Source: a bacterium
Lineage (GTDB): Bacteria; Elusimicrobiota; Elusimicrobia; Elusimicrobiales; UBA9959
Reading direction: 5' to 3'
Assembly (NCBI GenBank): GCA_021811185.1
Contig: JAJZPL010000002.1
Location: 95,917 to 159,916, forward strand
DNA: 64,000 nt
Below, one piece after another: positions 18,144-27,766 of this stretch; the first letter of the stretch is position 1, and every line of letters starts with the position of its first letter. A program made the position numbers and the translations under genes. Under the pieces are notes generated by a model. It made no database searches, was not told where the DNA came from, and saw nothing but the letters and a program-made list of their open reading frames with translations.

Positions 18144-19366
18144 AGTCCTTACGGGGAGGCACGGCTGCGGCGCTGGCGGTACTTACCGCCGGCGCCGCGC
18201 TGGGCGCCTCGGCGCTGATCGCGCTTCTCCCTCCGCCTTCCACCTTTTCGCTGCTCTTCCCGCCGCAAAGTCCACATATCAGGGCCGGCCGTTTCGCCGT
18301 GCCGGTCTGCAACGGCGTGCAGTGCCGCCTCTGTCCCTACGAATGTTTCCTGCCCGAGGGCGCGCGCGGGCGCTGCAAGGTGCGCGTCAATTACGGCGGG
18401 CGCATAAAGACGCTGGTCTACGGCCAGCCCGCGGCGGTCAACCTGGACCCGATAGAAAAAAAGCCCGTCTACCATATGTACCCTGGCAGCCTTATTTACT
18501 CCATCGCGGCGCCGGGGTGCAACCTGTCCTGCAAGGCCTGCCAGAACTGGGAGATCTCCCAGATCTACCCCGAGCAGGCCCGGGGCTCCGTGTCCATCCC
18601 TTCCGCGCTGGAGATCCTGCCGGGGCCCGGCGGCAAGCCCTACGCCCGGCTGCGGGCGGCCCGGGTTTCGGAGCTGCCGCCAGCCGACGTGGTGAAGTAC
18701 GCGCTCGCTACCCGGTCCAGGGCCGTCGCCTACACCTATTCCGAGCCGGTGATCTTCTACGAGTACATGTACGACACGGCCGCGCTGGCGCGGAGCAAGG
18801 GGCTTAAGAACGTGATGGTCAGTTCCGGCTATATCAACAAGGAGCCGCTGGACGAGCTGCTGCCGCTGATGGATGTGGTCAAGATAGACCTGAAGGGTTT
18901 TAATGAGAAATTCTACCGCGATTACACCGGGGCCAGGCTGGAACCTGTTAAGCGCACGCTGCTGGAGCTTAAGAAGAAAGGGATGCTCTTCGAGGTGGTG
19001 AACCTGGTGGTGCCCGGGCTTAACGATTCGCCCAAGGACATAGCGGAGCTTTCCTCGTGGGTGAAGGATAACCTTGGGGCGGACACGCCGCTGTTCTTTT
19101 CGCGCTTTACGCCCAATTACCTGCTGTCCGAGCTGCCGCCAACACCCGTGGAAACGCTTACGCTGGCGCGCGCGGAGGCCGTCAGGAAAGGTCTCAAGTA
19201 CGTGTACGTGGGGAACGTGCCCGGCCACGAGGGGGAGAATACTTACTGCCCCAAGTGCGGCCGGGTGCTGATACGCAGGTACGGCTACGCGGTGCTGGAA
19301 GACAGGCTGACGCCTTCGGGCGGCCGCTGTCCCTGGGACGGCACGAAAGTTCCGGGTATCTGGTAG
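18140..19366 (+). CDS. amrS: AmmeMemoRadiSam system radical SAM enzyme
   Basis: CRLCPYECFLPEGARGRCKVRVN, APGCNLSCKACQNWEIS (CX3CX2C), AYTYSEPVIFYEYMYD; ATGA overlap upstream. Confidence 0.92.
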   Translation: MKSLRGGTAAALAVLTAGAALGASALIALLPPPSTFSLLFPPQSPHIRAGRFAVPVCNGVQCRLCPYECFLPEGARGRCKVRVNYGGRIKTLVYGQPAAVNLDPIEKKPVYHMYPGSLIYSIAAPGCNLSCKACQNWEISQIYPEQARGSVSIPSALEILPGPGGKPYARLRAARVSELPPADVVKYALATRSRAVAYTYSEPVIFYEYMYDTAALARSKGLKNVMVSSGYINKEPLDELLPLMDVVKIDLKGFNEKFYRDYTGARLEPVKRTLLELKKKGMLFEVVNLVVPGLNDSPKDIAELSSWVKDNLGADTPLFFSRFTPNYLLSELPPTPVETLTLARAEAVRKGLKYVYVGNVPGHEGENTYCPKCGRVLIRRYGYAVLEDRLTPSGGRCPWDGTKVPGIW

Positions 19367-19383
19367 GGATCGGGAGGGGGATC

Positions 19384-20847
19384 ATGAAAAGAATACTTAT
19401 GGCGCTGGTTCTGGCGGCCCAGGCCGCCGCCGCGGGCGCGCGCGAACCGGCCGTGGCGGGGCAGTTCTATCCCGCGGACAAGGCCGCGCTGGCGGCTTTC
19501 GTGGACGCCGCGCTCGCGGCAAAAAGCACCGCGAAACTCCCTGGCGCGGTGGTGGCCGTGCTGGCGCCCCACGCCGGCTACGAGTTCTCCGGCAGGATGG
19601 CGGGGCTGGCCTACGCGGAGATCGCGGACAGTTACGACACCGTGGTCATTCTAGGCACCGCGCATACCGAGGCGGTGAAAGGCGCGGCGCTGCTGGCCGC
19701 GGATTCTTACGAAACGCCGCTGGGGAAAGTTCCGACCGACAGGAAGCTCGCCGCGGCGCTGCTTAAGGCCAGCCCGCTCTTCGAGGACAGGCCCTCGGCG
19801 CACGCCCGTGAGCACTCCGTAGAGGTGCAGCTGCCTTTCCTTCAGCGCAGGCTTAAGAAGCCTTTTAAGCTGCTCGCGGCCGTGCTGAATACCGGCGACT
19901 TGGCAGACCTGAAGAAGATCGGCGCCGCGCTGGCTTCGGCTCTTAAGGGAAAGAAAGCCCTGCTGGTTATCTCCACCGACTTCTCCCATTACCCGCCGCA
20001 CAGCACGGCTGCCGCCGCCGACGGGGCCATGCTGCTGGCCGTCGAGACCCTGGACCCGGCGCTGCTCTGGTCCGCTTCGAAGATGATCCTGCAGAAGCAG
20101 GAGCCCGGGCTGGAGACCTGCGCCTGCGGCGAGGCCGCGCTGGAAGCCGGCATGGAGGCCGCGCGCCTGCTGGGCGCGGGGTCGTTCGTGCCGTTAAAAC
20201 TTTCCGACTCTTACGCGGAGAACCCGGCGGCCTCGGAAGCCGGAAGGGTCGTGGGCTATCTTTCGGGGGTTTTCGTTAAAGGCGGGCGTCCCGAAGAACT
20301 TAAGCTTTCGGCGGTGCAGAAGACCGCGTTGCTCGCCGAGGCGCGCCGCACGCTGTCGGACGCGTTCGCGAAGAGACCGGCCGATCCCTCTTTGAGCGGC
20401 GACCCGAGGCTTAACCTGCCCGGCGCGGTCTTCGTGACGCTGACCGAGGGCGGGGAACTGCGCGGCTGCGTAGGCACCGTGGAGCCGGCCATGACCCTGC
20501 TGGACGCGGTGCGCTATGGGGCGTTTTCCGCGGCCTTCCGCGACGGGCGCTTCCCGCCGCTGAAGCCCGGCGAACTGGACAAAGTGCGGATAGAAGTTTC
20601 CGTGCTGTCCCCGCTCAAGCCGGTAAAGCCGGACGCTGTAAAGCCTGGCAAGATGGGTATTGTAGCCGTGAACGGAGAAAAGTCCGGGCTTTTCCTGCCT
20701 CAGGTCTGGGAGCAGCTGCCTGGGAAAGACGCGTTCCTGGGCGAACTGTGCTCCCAGAAGGCCGGCCTGCCGCGGGGCTGCTGGAAGGACGGTAAAACGA
20801 AACTCTATTCTTTTACCGTGGACGCTTTTTCCGAAGAGAAAAAATAG
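19384..20847 (+). CDS. Fused AmmeMemoRadiSam protein B (MEMO1) + protein A (AMMECR1), with signal peptide
   Basis: REPAVAGQFYPADKAAL, VLAPHAGYEFSG, HSVEVQLPFLQ, STDFSHYP (MEMO); LNLPGAVFVTLTEGGELRGCVGTVEP...FRDGRFPPLKPGEL...IEVSVLSPLKP (AMMECR1). Confidence 0.92.
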   Translation: MKRILMALVLAAQAAAAGAREPAVAGQFYPADKAALAAFVDAALAAKSTAKLPGAVVAVLAPHAGYEFSGRMAGLAYAEIADSYDTVVILGTAHTEAVKGAALLAADSYETPLGKVPTDRKLAAALLKASPLFEDRPSAHAREHSVEVQLPFLQRRLKKPFKLLAAVLNTGDLADLKKIGAALASALKGKKALLVISTDFSHYPPHSTAAAADGAMLLAVETLDPALLWSASKMILQKQEPGLETCACGEAALEAGMEAARLLGAGSFVPLKLSDSYAENPAASEAGRVVGYLSGVFVKGGRPEELKLSAVQKTALLAEARRTLSDAFAKRPADPSLSGDPRLNLPGAVFVTLTEGGELRGCVGTVEPAMTLLDAVRYGAFSAAFRDGRFPPLKPGELDKVRIEVSVLSPLKPVKPDAVKPGKMGIVAVNGEKSGLFLPQVWEQLPGKDAFLGELCSQKAGLPRGCWKDGKTKLYSFTVDAFSEEKK

Positions 20848-22903
20848 GCCCGCCGGCCGCCCGGCGCCGGCGCAGGGCGACCAGCAGCCCGCCCGCCAGC
20901 GCCGCTCCCGCGGCCGCGCCGGCCAGGTGCAGCGCCCCGCTTATGCCCCAGAGCGGGGCGGAGAAAGCGGCCGTTACCAGCCCGCCCGCGGCCCCGCCGA
21001 CCAGGTCTAGCGCGTAGATCCCGGCAGGGCCGCTCCCGGCGGCCTTTGAAAAGAAAAAACCTGTAAGCGTTCCCGCCGCCGCTATGAAAGCCCATACCCA
21101 GGCGCCGCCCGCTATCATGGCCGGCGCTCCGGCGCAGCCGAAGGCCAGCGCGGCGGCCGCCAGTTCCGCCGCAAGTATGCCCCCGCCGCTTTTCCCGCCC
21201 GCCCAGGCCCCCGCCGCGCCGCCCGCCATGAAGACCGCGAACAGCAGGCCCAGTTCCGGATTAAGCCTGCCCGTGCCCGCCTGGAAGGCCAGCAGCAGCG
21301 AAGTCTCGAAGGCCAGCGCCCAGAACCCCATGAAGAAAGCTTCGCCCGAGCGGTCCTCCGGCGTGAAGCCCAGGAGCCCGGCGACGCGGAAGCCCCCGAG
21401 GACGGCCGCCAGGCCCAGGGCGGCCAGGCCGAGCAGGGCCGGCGGCGAAGCCACCATAGAGAGCCAGGCCCGCCAGAAGCGGAAGTAGGCCAGCGGGTTC
21501 AGGTCGGTGTTGAGCGGCGGGTGTTTAACGCGCGCTATTTCCATTTCCGCCCAGGCTCGCCGGTAAGGGTCCAGCATGAACGGGAACGCCGGCGTTGTTA
21601 CCGTCCGGTTCTTTATCCCGCGTTCGGAATATCTGCGCGCCAGCAGGGGGAGCTCCAGTTTTATCGGCTTCAGCGAGGCCAGCACGGTAAGCCGGCGGCC
21701 CGGCACCAGTTCGATATAGGGGAACACGGCCTTGGCGGAGGCCAGCACGCAGGCCGCGGCGTAGGCGGTCTCCCGCGGCAAGTAGTTCTCCGCGAACGGC
21801 AGCTGGAAGGCCAGGATGCCGCCCGGCGCCAGCATGCCGGCGGCCAGGCGGAAATATTCCAGCGTGAAGGACCTGTTCAGGGCGGCGTTGTCCGGCGAGG
21901 CGTCGGTCTGGAAAATTACGTCGTAAAAGCCGGAACGGCCTTTCAGTTCTCTCGGGTCCAGCGGCAGCAGCGCGCAGGTGCCGTTCCGCGCGCCTGCCCA
22001 GGCGGCGAGCGCGCGCGCCTTGAACCGGTCCGGCTCGGCGATCTCCACCGACGAGGGCCGGTGCTTCAGGACTTCCGGCAGGATAAAGAAAGCCCCGCCG
22101 CCGGTAAGGAGCACGCGGCCGGGGCCGGGCGAGGCCAGCAGCGGGATATGGGCCAGTTCCTCCGGCCCGGTGTCCCCCGCGGAATTCAGCAGCCGCCCGT
22201 CCTCGTAGACGGCGCGCTCCGCTCCGCCGGTGAAAGCGAGCCTGGAGCCCCCGGTAAGCGCTACCCGGGCGGGCCGCGGGGCCGGCGGTTTAAGGGTATA
22301 GCAGAGGGGCGCGGCGGCAACGGCCAGGGCGCAGGCGGCCAGGAGGGCCGCGGCGGCGTACAGCCGTTTTTTCACGGAGCCCGCCTGCGCCGCGTAAAAA
22401 GCTCCTAGCCCCAGCCCGGGCAAAGCCAGCGCGAGCACGGGCTCCAGGGAGGGGAAATAGCGGAAATAGAGAACCGTGAACATCCCGGCCGCGGCGGCGC
22501 CGGCGGCTTCGGCGGCGTAAAAGAAAGCGGGCCTGCCGGCAAGCCCTGCGCCCGCGGCATAGCCGTTGGCTAAGCCGCAGGGCAGGGCCAGCAGCAGCGA
22601 ACCGGCCGCCATGGAGAACAAGCCCGGCTGGGAAAGGCCGCCGGGCAGGGCGGGCGCGAGCCGCGCCAGCAGCAGGTTGGCCGGCGCCAACGCGGCCAGC
22701 AGCAGCGCCGCCGCCGGGAAATTCAGCCGTGCCCCGGCCGTTTTGGCTGCGGCCAGCCTGGCCCCCGCGGCGGTCCACAGCAGCCAGGCCGCCAGCGCCG
22801 CGGCCAGCGAGAGTTCGTGGGCGGAGAACAGCTGCGAGATCTCGCGCACCAGCAGTACCTGCGCCAGCAGCGAATAAAAACCGAACAGCAGGAATATCCC
22901 CAT
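20813..22903 (-). CDS. Membrane-fused spermidine synthase-like protein
   Basis: N- and C-terminal TM blocks around a Rossmann methyltransferase-like core (VLLTGGGAFFILPEVLKHRPSSVEIAEPD, YDVIFQTDASPD). Confidence 0.82.
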   Translation of the reverse strand: MGIFLLFGFYSLLAQVLLVREISQLFSAHELSLAAALAAWLLWTAAGARLAAAKTAGARLNFPAAALLLAALAPANLLLARLAPALPGGLSQPGLFSMAAGSLLLALPCGLANGYAAGAGLAGRPAFFYAAEAAGAAAAGMFTVLYFRYFPSLEPVLALALPGLGLGAFYAAQAGSVKKRLYAAAALLAACALAVAAAPLCYTLKPPAPRPARVALTGGSRLAFTGGAERAVYEDGRLLNSAGDTGPEELAHIPLLASPGPGRVLLTGGGAFFILPEVLKHRPSSVEIAEPDRFKARALAAWAGARNGTCALLPLDPRELKGRSGFYDVIFQTDASPDNAALNRSFTLEYFRLAAGMLAPGGILAFQLPFAENYLPRETAYAAACVLASAKAVFPYIELVPGRRLTVLASLKPIKLELPLLARRYSERGIKNRTVTTPAFPFMLDPYRRAWAEMEIARVKHPPLNTDLNPLAYFRFWRAWLSMVASPPALLGLAALGLAAVLGGFRVAGLLGFTPEDRSGEAFFMGFWALAFETSLLLAFQAGTGRLNPELGLLFAVFMAGGAAGAWAGGKSGGGILAAELAAAALAFGCAGAPAMIAGGAWVWAFIAAAGTLTGFFFSKAAGSGPAGIYALDLVGGAAGGLVTAAFSAPLWGISGALHLAGAAAGAALAGGLLVALRRRRAAGGPIFSLRKKRPR

Positions 22904-22925
22904 TGATTTTGATATTATAATACAA

Positions 22926-24062
22926 ATGAAAACCACCGGAAGCGTAAAGGAGGGGGCGGCGCCGGCGGCGTTATTTTCCGCGCTGATATTCGCGACCGTC
23001 CTTTTCTTCTCCCGCCTGGTCGTGGCCAGGGAGATCAGCGCCTTTTACGCGCTGGCCTGGGCGCTGTTCTCGGCGGGTATCGGCTTCGCCATCGCGTACA
23101 CGGGCCGCGTTTCTTTTTACCGCCGCATCTTCTTTTCGGTTTCCGCGCTGGCCTTCCTGGCGCATTTCAAGTTGAGCCTGCTGGGCCGGATAGCCCCTTC
23201 CTCCTGCTTCAAGGAAACTCCTTTCTGCCACATAGCCATGGCCCCGTATTTCCTGAACTATCTCTACCAGCAGTACCTGGCCGTGCTGAGCGGAGGGTGG
23301 AAGCTGTGGGGGCCGCTCACGCTGGGCGCGGCCTGGCTTTTTGTTACCCTGGCGCTGGGCCGGGGCTGGTGCGCCTGGGCCTGTTTTTACGGCGGCATCG
23401 ACGACGGGCTTAGCGCGCTGCCGCGCCGGCCGCTGCTCAGGCTCGGGCGCTGGGCGCTGAAGTTCCGGGACCTGCCGGCGGCGCTGCTGGTATTCCTGCT
23501 GCTGGCTTCCTTTGCCTATATGCTGCCGGTCTACTGCCTATGGCTCTGCCCGTTCAAACTGACCGGGGTTTTTATGGACGCCGACGCCGGCACACACCGG
23601 CTTCAGTACGCTTTAATGCTCGCGGCCCTGGCCGCGCTGGTGCTGGGGCCGCTGCTCACTAAAAAAAGGGTATTCTGTTCCTACCTCTGCCCTTTCGCGG
23701 CCTGGCAGGCTTTCTGGGGGCGGCTGAACCCCTTCCGGGTTTCGCTGGACGCCGCCAAATGTTCGGGCTGCCTTAAATGCGCCTCGGTCTGCCCTATGCT
23801 GGCCCTTAAGGCTTCCCCGGAGGGGAAGCCGGAGTTCCTGGCCTACTGCAATCTTTGCGGGGAATGCCTAAGCGCCTGCCCTTCGGGGGGACTGCGGTAC
23901 ACCGTGCTGGGCCGGAACCTTCCCGGGGCCGGGGGCTGGGCGGGGCGGCTGTTCACGGCTGGGTATTTCTACGTTTATTCAGGCTTAACGCTTGGGGCGG
24001 TTTTCGCGTCCCTTTGGGCCCCGGCCGCGCTGCGCGATATTTTCGGGCTGATCAAGTTTTAA
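22926..24062 (+). CDS. NapH/NosR-like polytopic membrane 4Fe-4S protein
   Basis: Multiple TMs with GRGWCAWACFYGGIDD and CSYLCPFAAWQ; C-terminal CSGCLKCASVCP and CNLCGECLSACP. Confidence 0.88.
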   Translation: MKTTGSVKEGAAPAALFSALIFATVLFFSRLVVAREISAFYALAWALFSAGIGFAIAYTGRVSFYRRIFFSVSALAFLAHFKLSLLGRIAPSSCFKETPFCHIAMAPYFLNYLYQQYLAVLSGGWKLWGPLTLGAAWLFVTLALGRGWCAWACFYGGIDDGLSALPRRPLLRLGRWALKFRDLPAALLVFLLLASFAYMLPVYCLWLCPFKLTGVFMDADAGTHRLQYALMLAALAALVLGPLLTKKRVFCSYLCPFAAWQAFWGRLNPFRVSLDAAKCSGCLKCASVCPMLALKASPEGKPEFLAYCNLCGECLSACPSGGLRYTVLGRNLPGAGGWAGRLFTAGYFYVYSGLTLGAVFASLWAPAALRDIFGLIKF

Positions 24063-24077
24063 ATTCAGGGAGGACCA

Positions 24078-24272
24078 ATGAAAGACGGAAAATGGCTGGA
24101 ACCGCGGTACACAAATAAGGACATCTTCGAAAAGGACTACTGCAAGCTGGACCTGAACGGCATGGACGTCAAATGCCCCGGCTGCAAGGATACGGTACCG
24201 CTCAACCGCAAGAACAACTTCGGGAAAGCCGCCGGCTGGTGCAAGCGCTGCAACCGGGCGGTGAACATTTAG
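24078..24272 (+). CDS. Small zinc-ribbon-like protein
   Basis: RBS GGGAGG; CPGC...CKRC cysteine pairs in 64 aa. Confidence 0.7.
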   Translation: MKDGKWLEPRYTNKDIFEKDYCKLDLNGMDVKCPGCKDTVPLNRKNNFGKAAGWCKRCNRAVNI

Positions 24273-24283
24273 CCGGTCGAACG

Positions 24284-24898
24284 ATGCCGGCTTTATTTTC
24301 CGAAGGCTTCCTGCTGGGGCTTTCCACGGGCTTTTACTGCCTGGCAGCCTGCCTGCCGCTGCTGGCCCCGTACCTGCTGGCTGAGGGAAAGACAGCCTGG
24401 AGGTTCAACTTCCGGATCTTCCTGGAGTTCATGGGGGGGCGTTTCGGGGCCTATATGCTTTTCGCCCTGCTGGCTTCGCTGGCGGGCAAGGCCGGGCAGG
24501 GGGCCCTTCCGCCAAGGCTTCTCCCCGCCGGCATGCTGTCCTGCGGCCTGGTGATGGTGCTGCTGGCCGCTTTCCGGATCACTTCAGGCCCGGCCGCCTG
24601 CCTGCTTAAGACCGACATTAACCCTTTTTTTCGAAGACTGCCCCTGGCTATGGGGTTCATTACCGGTATAAATATCTGCCCGCCCTTCGCCGCGGGTTTC
24701 CTGCGCCTGATGGAAATGGCCGATGTTCTTAAGGGCCTGGTATACTTCTGCGGTTTCTTCGGGGCTACCTCCCTCTTTATCTCCCCTGTCATGCTGGGCA
24801 CTCCCTGGATAGGCGCCCGGGCTAATGAAATAGGCCGGCTTACCCTGCTCATAGCCGGGCTGTGGTACACTTTCCTGGGCATTAGCGGGCTTATATAG
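24284..24898 (+). CDS. TauE/SafE / UreH-like membrane protein
   Basis: FSEGFLLGLSTGFYCLAACLPLLAPYLL and GFITGINICPPF TM motifs; start ATG 24284 preferred. Confidence 0.72.
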   Translation: MPALFSEGFLLGLSTGFYCLAACLPLLAPYLLAEGKTAWRFNFRIFLEFMGGRFGAYMLFALLASLAGKAGQGALPPRLLPAGMLSCGLVMVLLAAFRITSGPAACLLKTDINPFFRRLPLAMGFITGINICPPFAAGFLRLMEMADVLKGLVYFCGFFGATSLFISPVMLGTPWIGARANEIGRLTLLIAGLWYTFLGISGLI

Positions 24899-25010
24899 GG
24901 GCCAAAGGGCCCAGGTGGGCATAGGTCCTTTGGCCTTGCCGGTATTTGGCTTTAGGTCCTATAATTTATAAAGACTTGACTGTTATCAACCGCAGCGGAG
25001 GTTTTCAGCG

Positions 25011-26312
25011 ATGAAGAAAATTTTACTCTCTTTTGCTTTACTCGGAACACTTTCCATGTCAGTCCGCGCCGCTGCCGACCAGCCCGCTGACGCCTCCTCT
25101 TTTGACCAGCTGCTCAAGCAGATAACCGTAGAAACTCCCGCCGCCCCCGAACCCGCTTTCAACATAGAGAAGACCGAAGTCCTGCCCGCCGAGGGCCGCT
25201 TCTGGGTAACCGTAAAAGCCGCCGACAAGTACGAGCGCACCCGCCTTCTGGAAGCCGGCATGGACATCGTTGAAATCAAGGGCGACCTGGTCTCAGGTTT
25301 CGCCGGCCAGCACACCATGGACGCTTTGTCGTCCAAGGCCTTCTCCCTGGTGAGCAAGATGACGGTGGAGCAGAAGTACGCCCGCGGCGTCACCAAGGAT
25401 TTCCCGGCCGCGGACGCCGCCTACCATAACTATAAGGAGACCACCGACCTGCTGAACCAGCTGGCCTCCAAGAATTCCGACATCGCCTCCGTGTTCTCGA
25501 TCGGCAAGACCACCGAAGGCCGCGACATCTGGTGCCTGCGCATCAACGCCAGCGCCAAGGGGACCGCTCCCAGTTCCAAGCCCGGCGCCTTCTTCCTGGG
25601 CAACGTGCACGCCCGCGAGCACCTGGCCAACGAAGTGCCGCTGCTGTTCGCGTCCTGGCTGTTCGACCACCGGAACGACGCCGACATCAAGCGGTACATC
25701 TCGACCCTGGACATCTATATCATCCCGATGGGCAACCCCGACGGCGTGGAATACGACATCAAGGGCGGCAAGTACCAGTACTTCCGCAAGAACGCCCGCG
25801 TGAACCCCGACAAGTCCATCGGCGTGGACTTGAACCGCAATTTCGATTCCTGGTGGTGCGAGGCCGGCGCCTCCACCTACCCCGGCGCGGACACTTACTG
25901 CGGCCCCAAGGCCTTCTCCGAGCCCGAGAGCCAGCACCTGAGGGATTTCATGCTGGCGCGCAAGAACCTCAAGACGCACATCAGCTACCACTCCTACGCC
26001 AGCGAGATCCTGTACCCCTGGGGCGGCAACGACGCGGATGTGCCGAACGCCAAGGATAAGGACGCTTTCGTGAAGATGTCCGGCGAGATGGGCAAGCTGA
26101 CCGGCTACACCGCCCGCAAGTCCAGCGACATGTACATAGCCACCGGCGACAGCTGCGACTGGGCCTACGACAAGGGCGGCATCCTGGCCTTCACTTTCGA
26201 GCTGGAAGGCAACGGCTTCTACCCTGGCGCGGGCCTGATCACCAAGACGGTGAACAGCAACATCAAGGCCGCGGTCTACCTGCTGAGCAAGACGGCCAAC
26301 CCTTACAATTAA
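25011..26312 (+). CDS. Secreted M14-family zinc carboxypeptidase
   Basis: GNVHAREHLANEV (HxxE), GVDLNRNFDSWW, THISYHSYASEILYPWGG, C-terminal TFELEG. Confidence 0.93.
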   Translation: MKKILLSFALLGTLSMSVRAAADQPADASSFDQLLKQITVETPAAPEPAFNIEKTEVLPAEGRFWVTVKAADKYERTRLLEAGMDIVEIKGDLVSGFAGQHTMDALSSKAFSLVSKMTVEQKYARGVTKDFPAADAAYHNYKETTDLLNQLASKNSDIASVFSIGKTTEGRDIWCLRINASAKGTAPSSKPGAFFLGNVHAREHLANEVPLLFASWLFDHRNDADIKRYISTLDIYIIPMGNPDGVEYDIKGGKYQYFRKNARVNPDKSIGVDLNRNFDSWWCEAGASTYPGADTYCGPKAFSEPESQHLRDFMLARKNLKTHISYHSYASEILYPWGGNDADVPNAKDKDAFVKMSGEMGKLTGYTARKSSDMYIATGDSCDWAYDKGGILAFTFELEGNGFYPGAGLITKTVNSNIKAAVYLLSKTANPYN

Positions 26313-26329
26313 ACGCGAGCGCGCCGACT

Positions 26330-26362
26330 AAAAAGCCCGGGAAAGTTCCCGGGCTTTTTAAT
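26330..26362. terminator. Bidirectional terminator between convergent genes
   Basis: AAAAAGCCCGGGAA..TTCCCGGGCTTTTT. Confidence 0.88.
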
Positions 26363-26379
26363 TTTAACGCCTGAGCCGC

Positions 26380-27285
26380 TTATTTAAGCGTGAGCGTATA
26401 GGATCTTACTTTAGCGGCAGGATAATACGATTCCTTGGTTTTGATGAGGCCCGGCTTGCCCAGGTCGCTTTCCTTGTTGACGCGGGCGTATGCGGGGGGG
26501 AGGCGGGCCGCGAATTCCTTATCGAGAAACTGGTAAAGGCCCTTTACGTCGTCCAGCGCCTTCTCGAAGTTCAGCACGAAAGTGTCCGGCGCCAGGCGCG
26601 AGCCCAGCGCGAAGCCGCAGATCTCGCCGTCGATAAGCACGAGGATGCCCTTCATTTCCAGCAGGTCCAGGTGCTTGAGCGAATTCACGATGGCCTTGCG
26701 CTCGCAGTTGAGCATGTCCAGGCGCGCGCCGGTCTCGGGGTCGTGGGCCCAGCGGTCAAGGAGCTTAAGACAGGCGTCAGTGTTGGCGGCGGTTATGGCT
26801 TCCACGGCAACCTTTCTGACGGCGGCCGTCTGCTTGTTGAACTGCGCCACCAGGTTGCGCTTCTTGGAGTACTTGTGCCCGGCCAGCCCCGCCAGGTCCG
26901 TGGTGTTGTAAAGGTAGTCCATGAAGCCGGGCTGCTCCTCGGCCGTGAACAGGGCCTCGATTTCGGCCTTATGCCTTTCCAGGTAATCCTGCGGTACGTA
27001 GTAAAAACTGTAGTGCCGGTTGCGCCCCGCTATCGCCGCAAGTTCGGAGGGCGGCACGTCGCGGAACGGGCAGGGCACCGGCATCAGCAGGCGGCGCGCC
27101 GCGGGCGGCTCCAGGTCGGTTTCGGCCAGCAGCAGCAGGTCGCCGTCCAGCTTCCAGGACACCTCGTAAAGGCAGCGGTTCCAGGCTATTACGGCGGAAA
27201 GGGAATATTCGCAGAGGGTGTACGTAGGCCCGTCGAAGTATTTCCTGAGCTCCGGGTAATCTTCGGGCGTTAGGAGTTTAAACAT
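26380..27285 (-). CDS. DUF2156-type protein (phosphatidylglycerol lysyltransferase C-terminal-like)
   Basis: FDGPTYTLCEYSLSAVIAWNRCLYEVSWK and AGHKYSKKRNLVAQFNK motifs. Confidence 0.83.
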   Translation of the reverse strand: MFKLLTPEDYPELRKYFDGPTYTLCEYSLSAVIAWNRCLYEVSWKLDGDLLLLAETDLEPPAARRLLMPVPCPFRDVPPSELAAIAGRNRHYSFYYVPQDYLERHKAEIEALFTAEEQPGFMDYLYNTTDLAGLAGHKYSKKRNLVAQFNKQTAAVRKVAVEAITAANTDACLKLLDRWAHDPETGARLDMLNCERKAIVNSLKHLDLLEMKGILVLIDGEICGFALGSRLAPDTFVLNFEKALDDVKGLYQFLDKEFAARLPPAYARVNKESDLGKPGLIKTKESYYPAAKVRSYTLTLK

Positions 27286-27706
27286 TGCTGCCTTTGGAGA
27301 GCATCGGCGCCGCGTTCTTCAGGGTCCTGAACCCCAGCTTAAGGTAGAAAGGTTCGGAATGGTCCTGGGCTATCAGGCCAAGCCAGCCCACGCCGTCGCG
27401 CTTGAGCCGGGCCTTAAGGGCTTTAACTATGGCGCTGCCGGCACCGGAATGACGTTCGCTCTTTAGTACGGCCACGTCCTGGATGTAGGCGTCGCTGACC
27501 CCGTCGCTGATGGCCCGGCCGATGCCTACGATACGGCCGTCCAGTTCGGCCACGACGAAGCCGTGGCTGCCTTTTATCAGTTTTTTAAGCAGCGCGGGGG
27601 TGTCGGTGCGCTTCCACCAGCCTTGCGCGCGGTAAATTGTTATAATTCCGTTTAACGTTCCGGCATCCGCCTTGCCGATGAACCTGCAGGTAACGCGGTG
27701 TGACAT
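27278..27706 (-). CDS. GNAT-family N-acetyltransferase
   Basis: VVAELDGRIVGIGRAISDG...AYIQDVAVLKSERHSGAGSAIVKAL; internal ATG at 27704-27706 preferred to the longer frame. Confidence 0.85.
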   Translation of the reverse strand: MSHRVTCRFIGKADAGTLNGIITIYRAQGWWKRTDTPALLKKLIKGSHGFVVAELDGRIVGIGRAISDGVSDAYIQDVAVLKSERHSGAGSAIVKALKARLKRDGVGWLGLIAQDHSEPFYLKLGFRTLKNAAPMLSKGSNV

Positions 27707-27766
27707 GCGGTTATAATAACAATCTTGGGGCCGGCAGTGAAAGCCGGCCAGGTTTACGGGGGAAAA

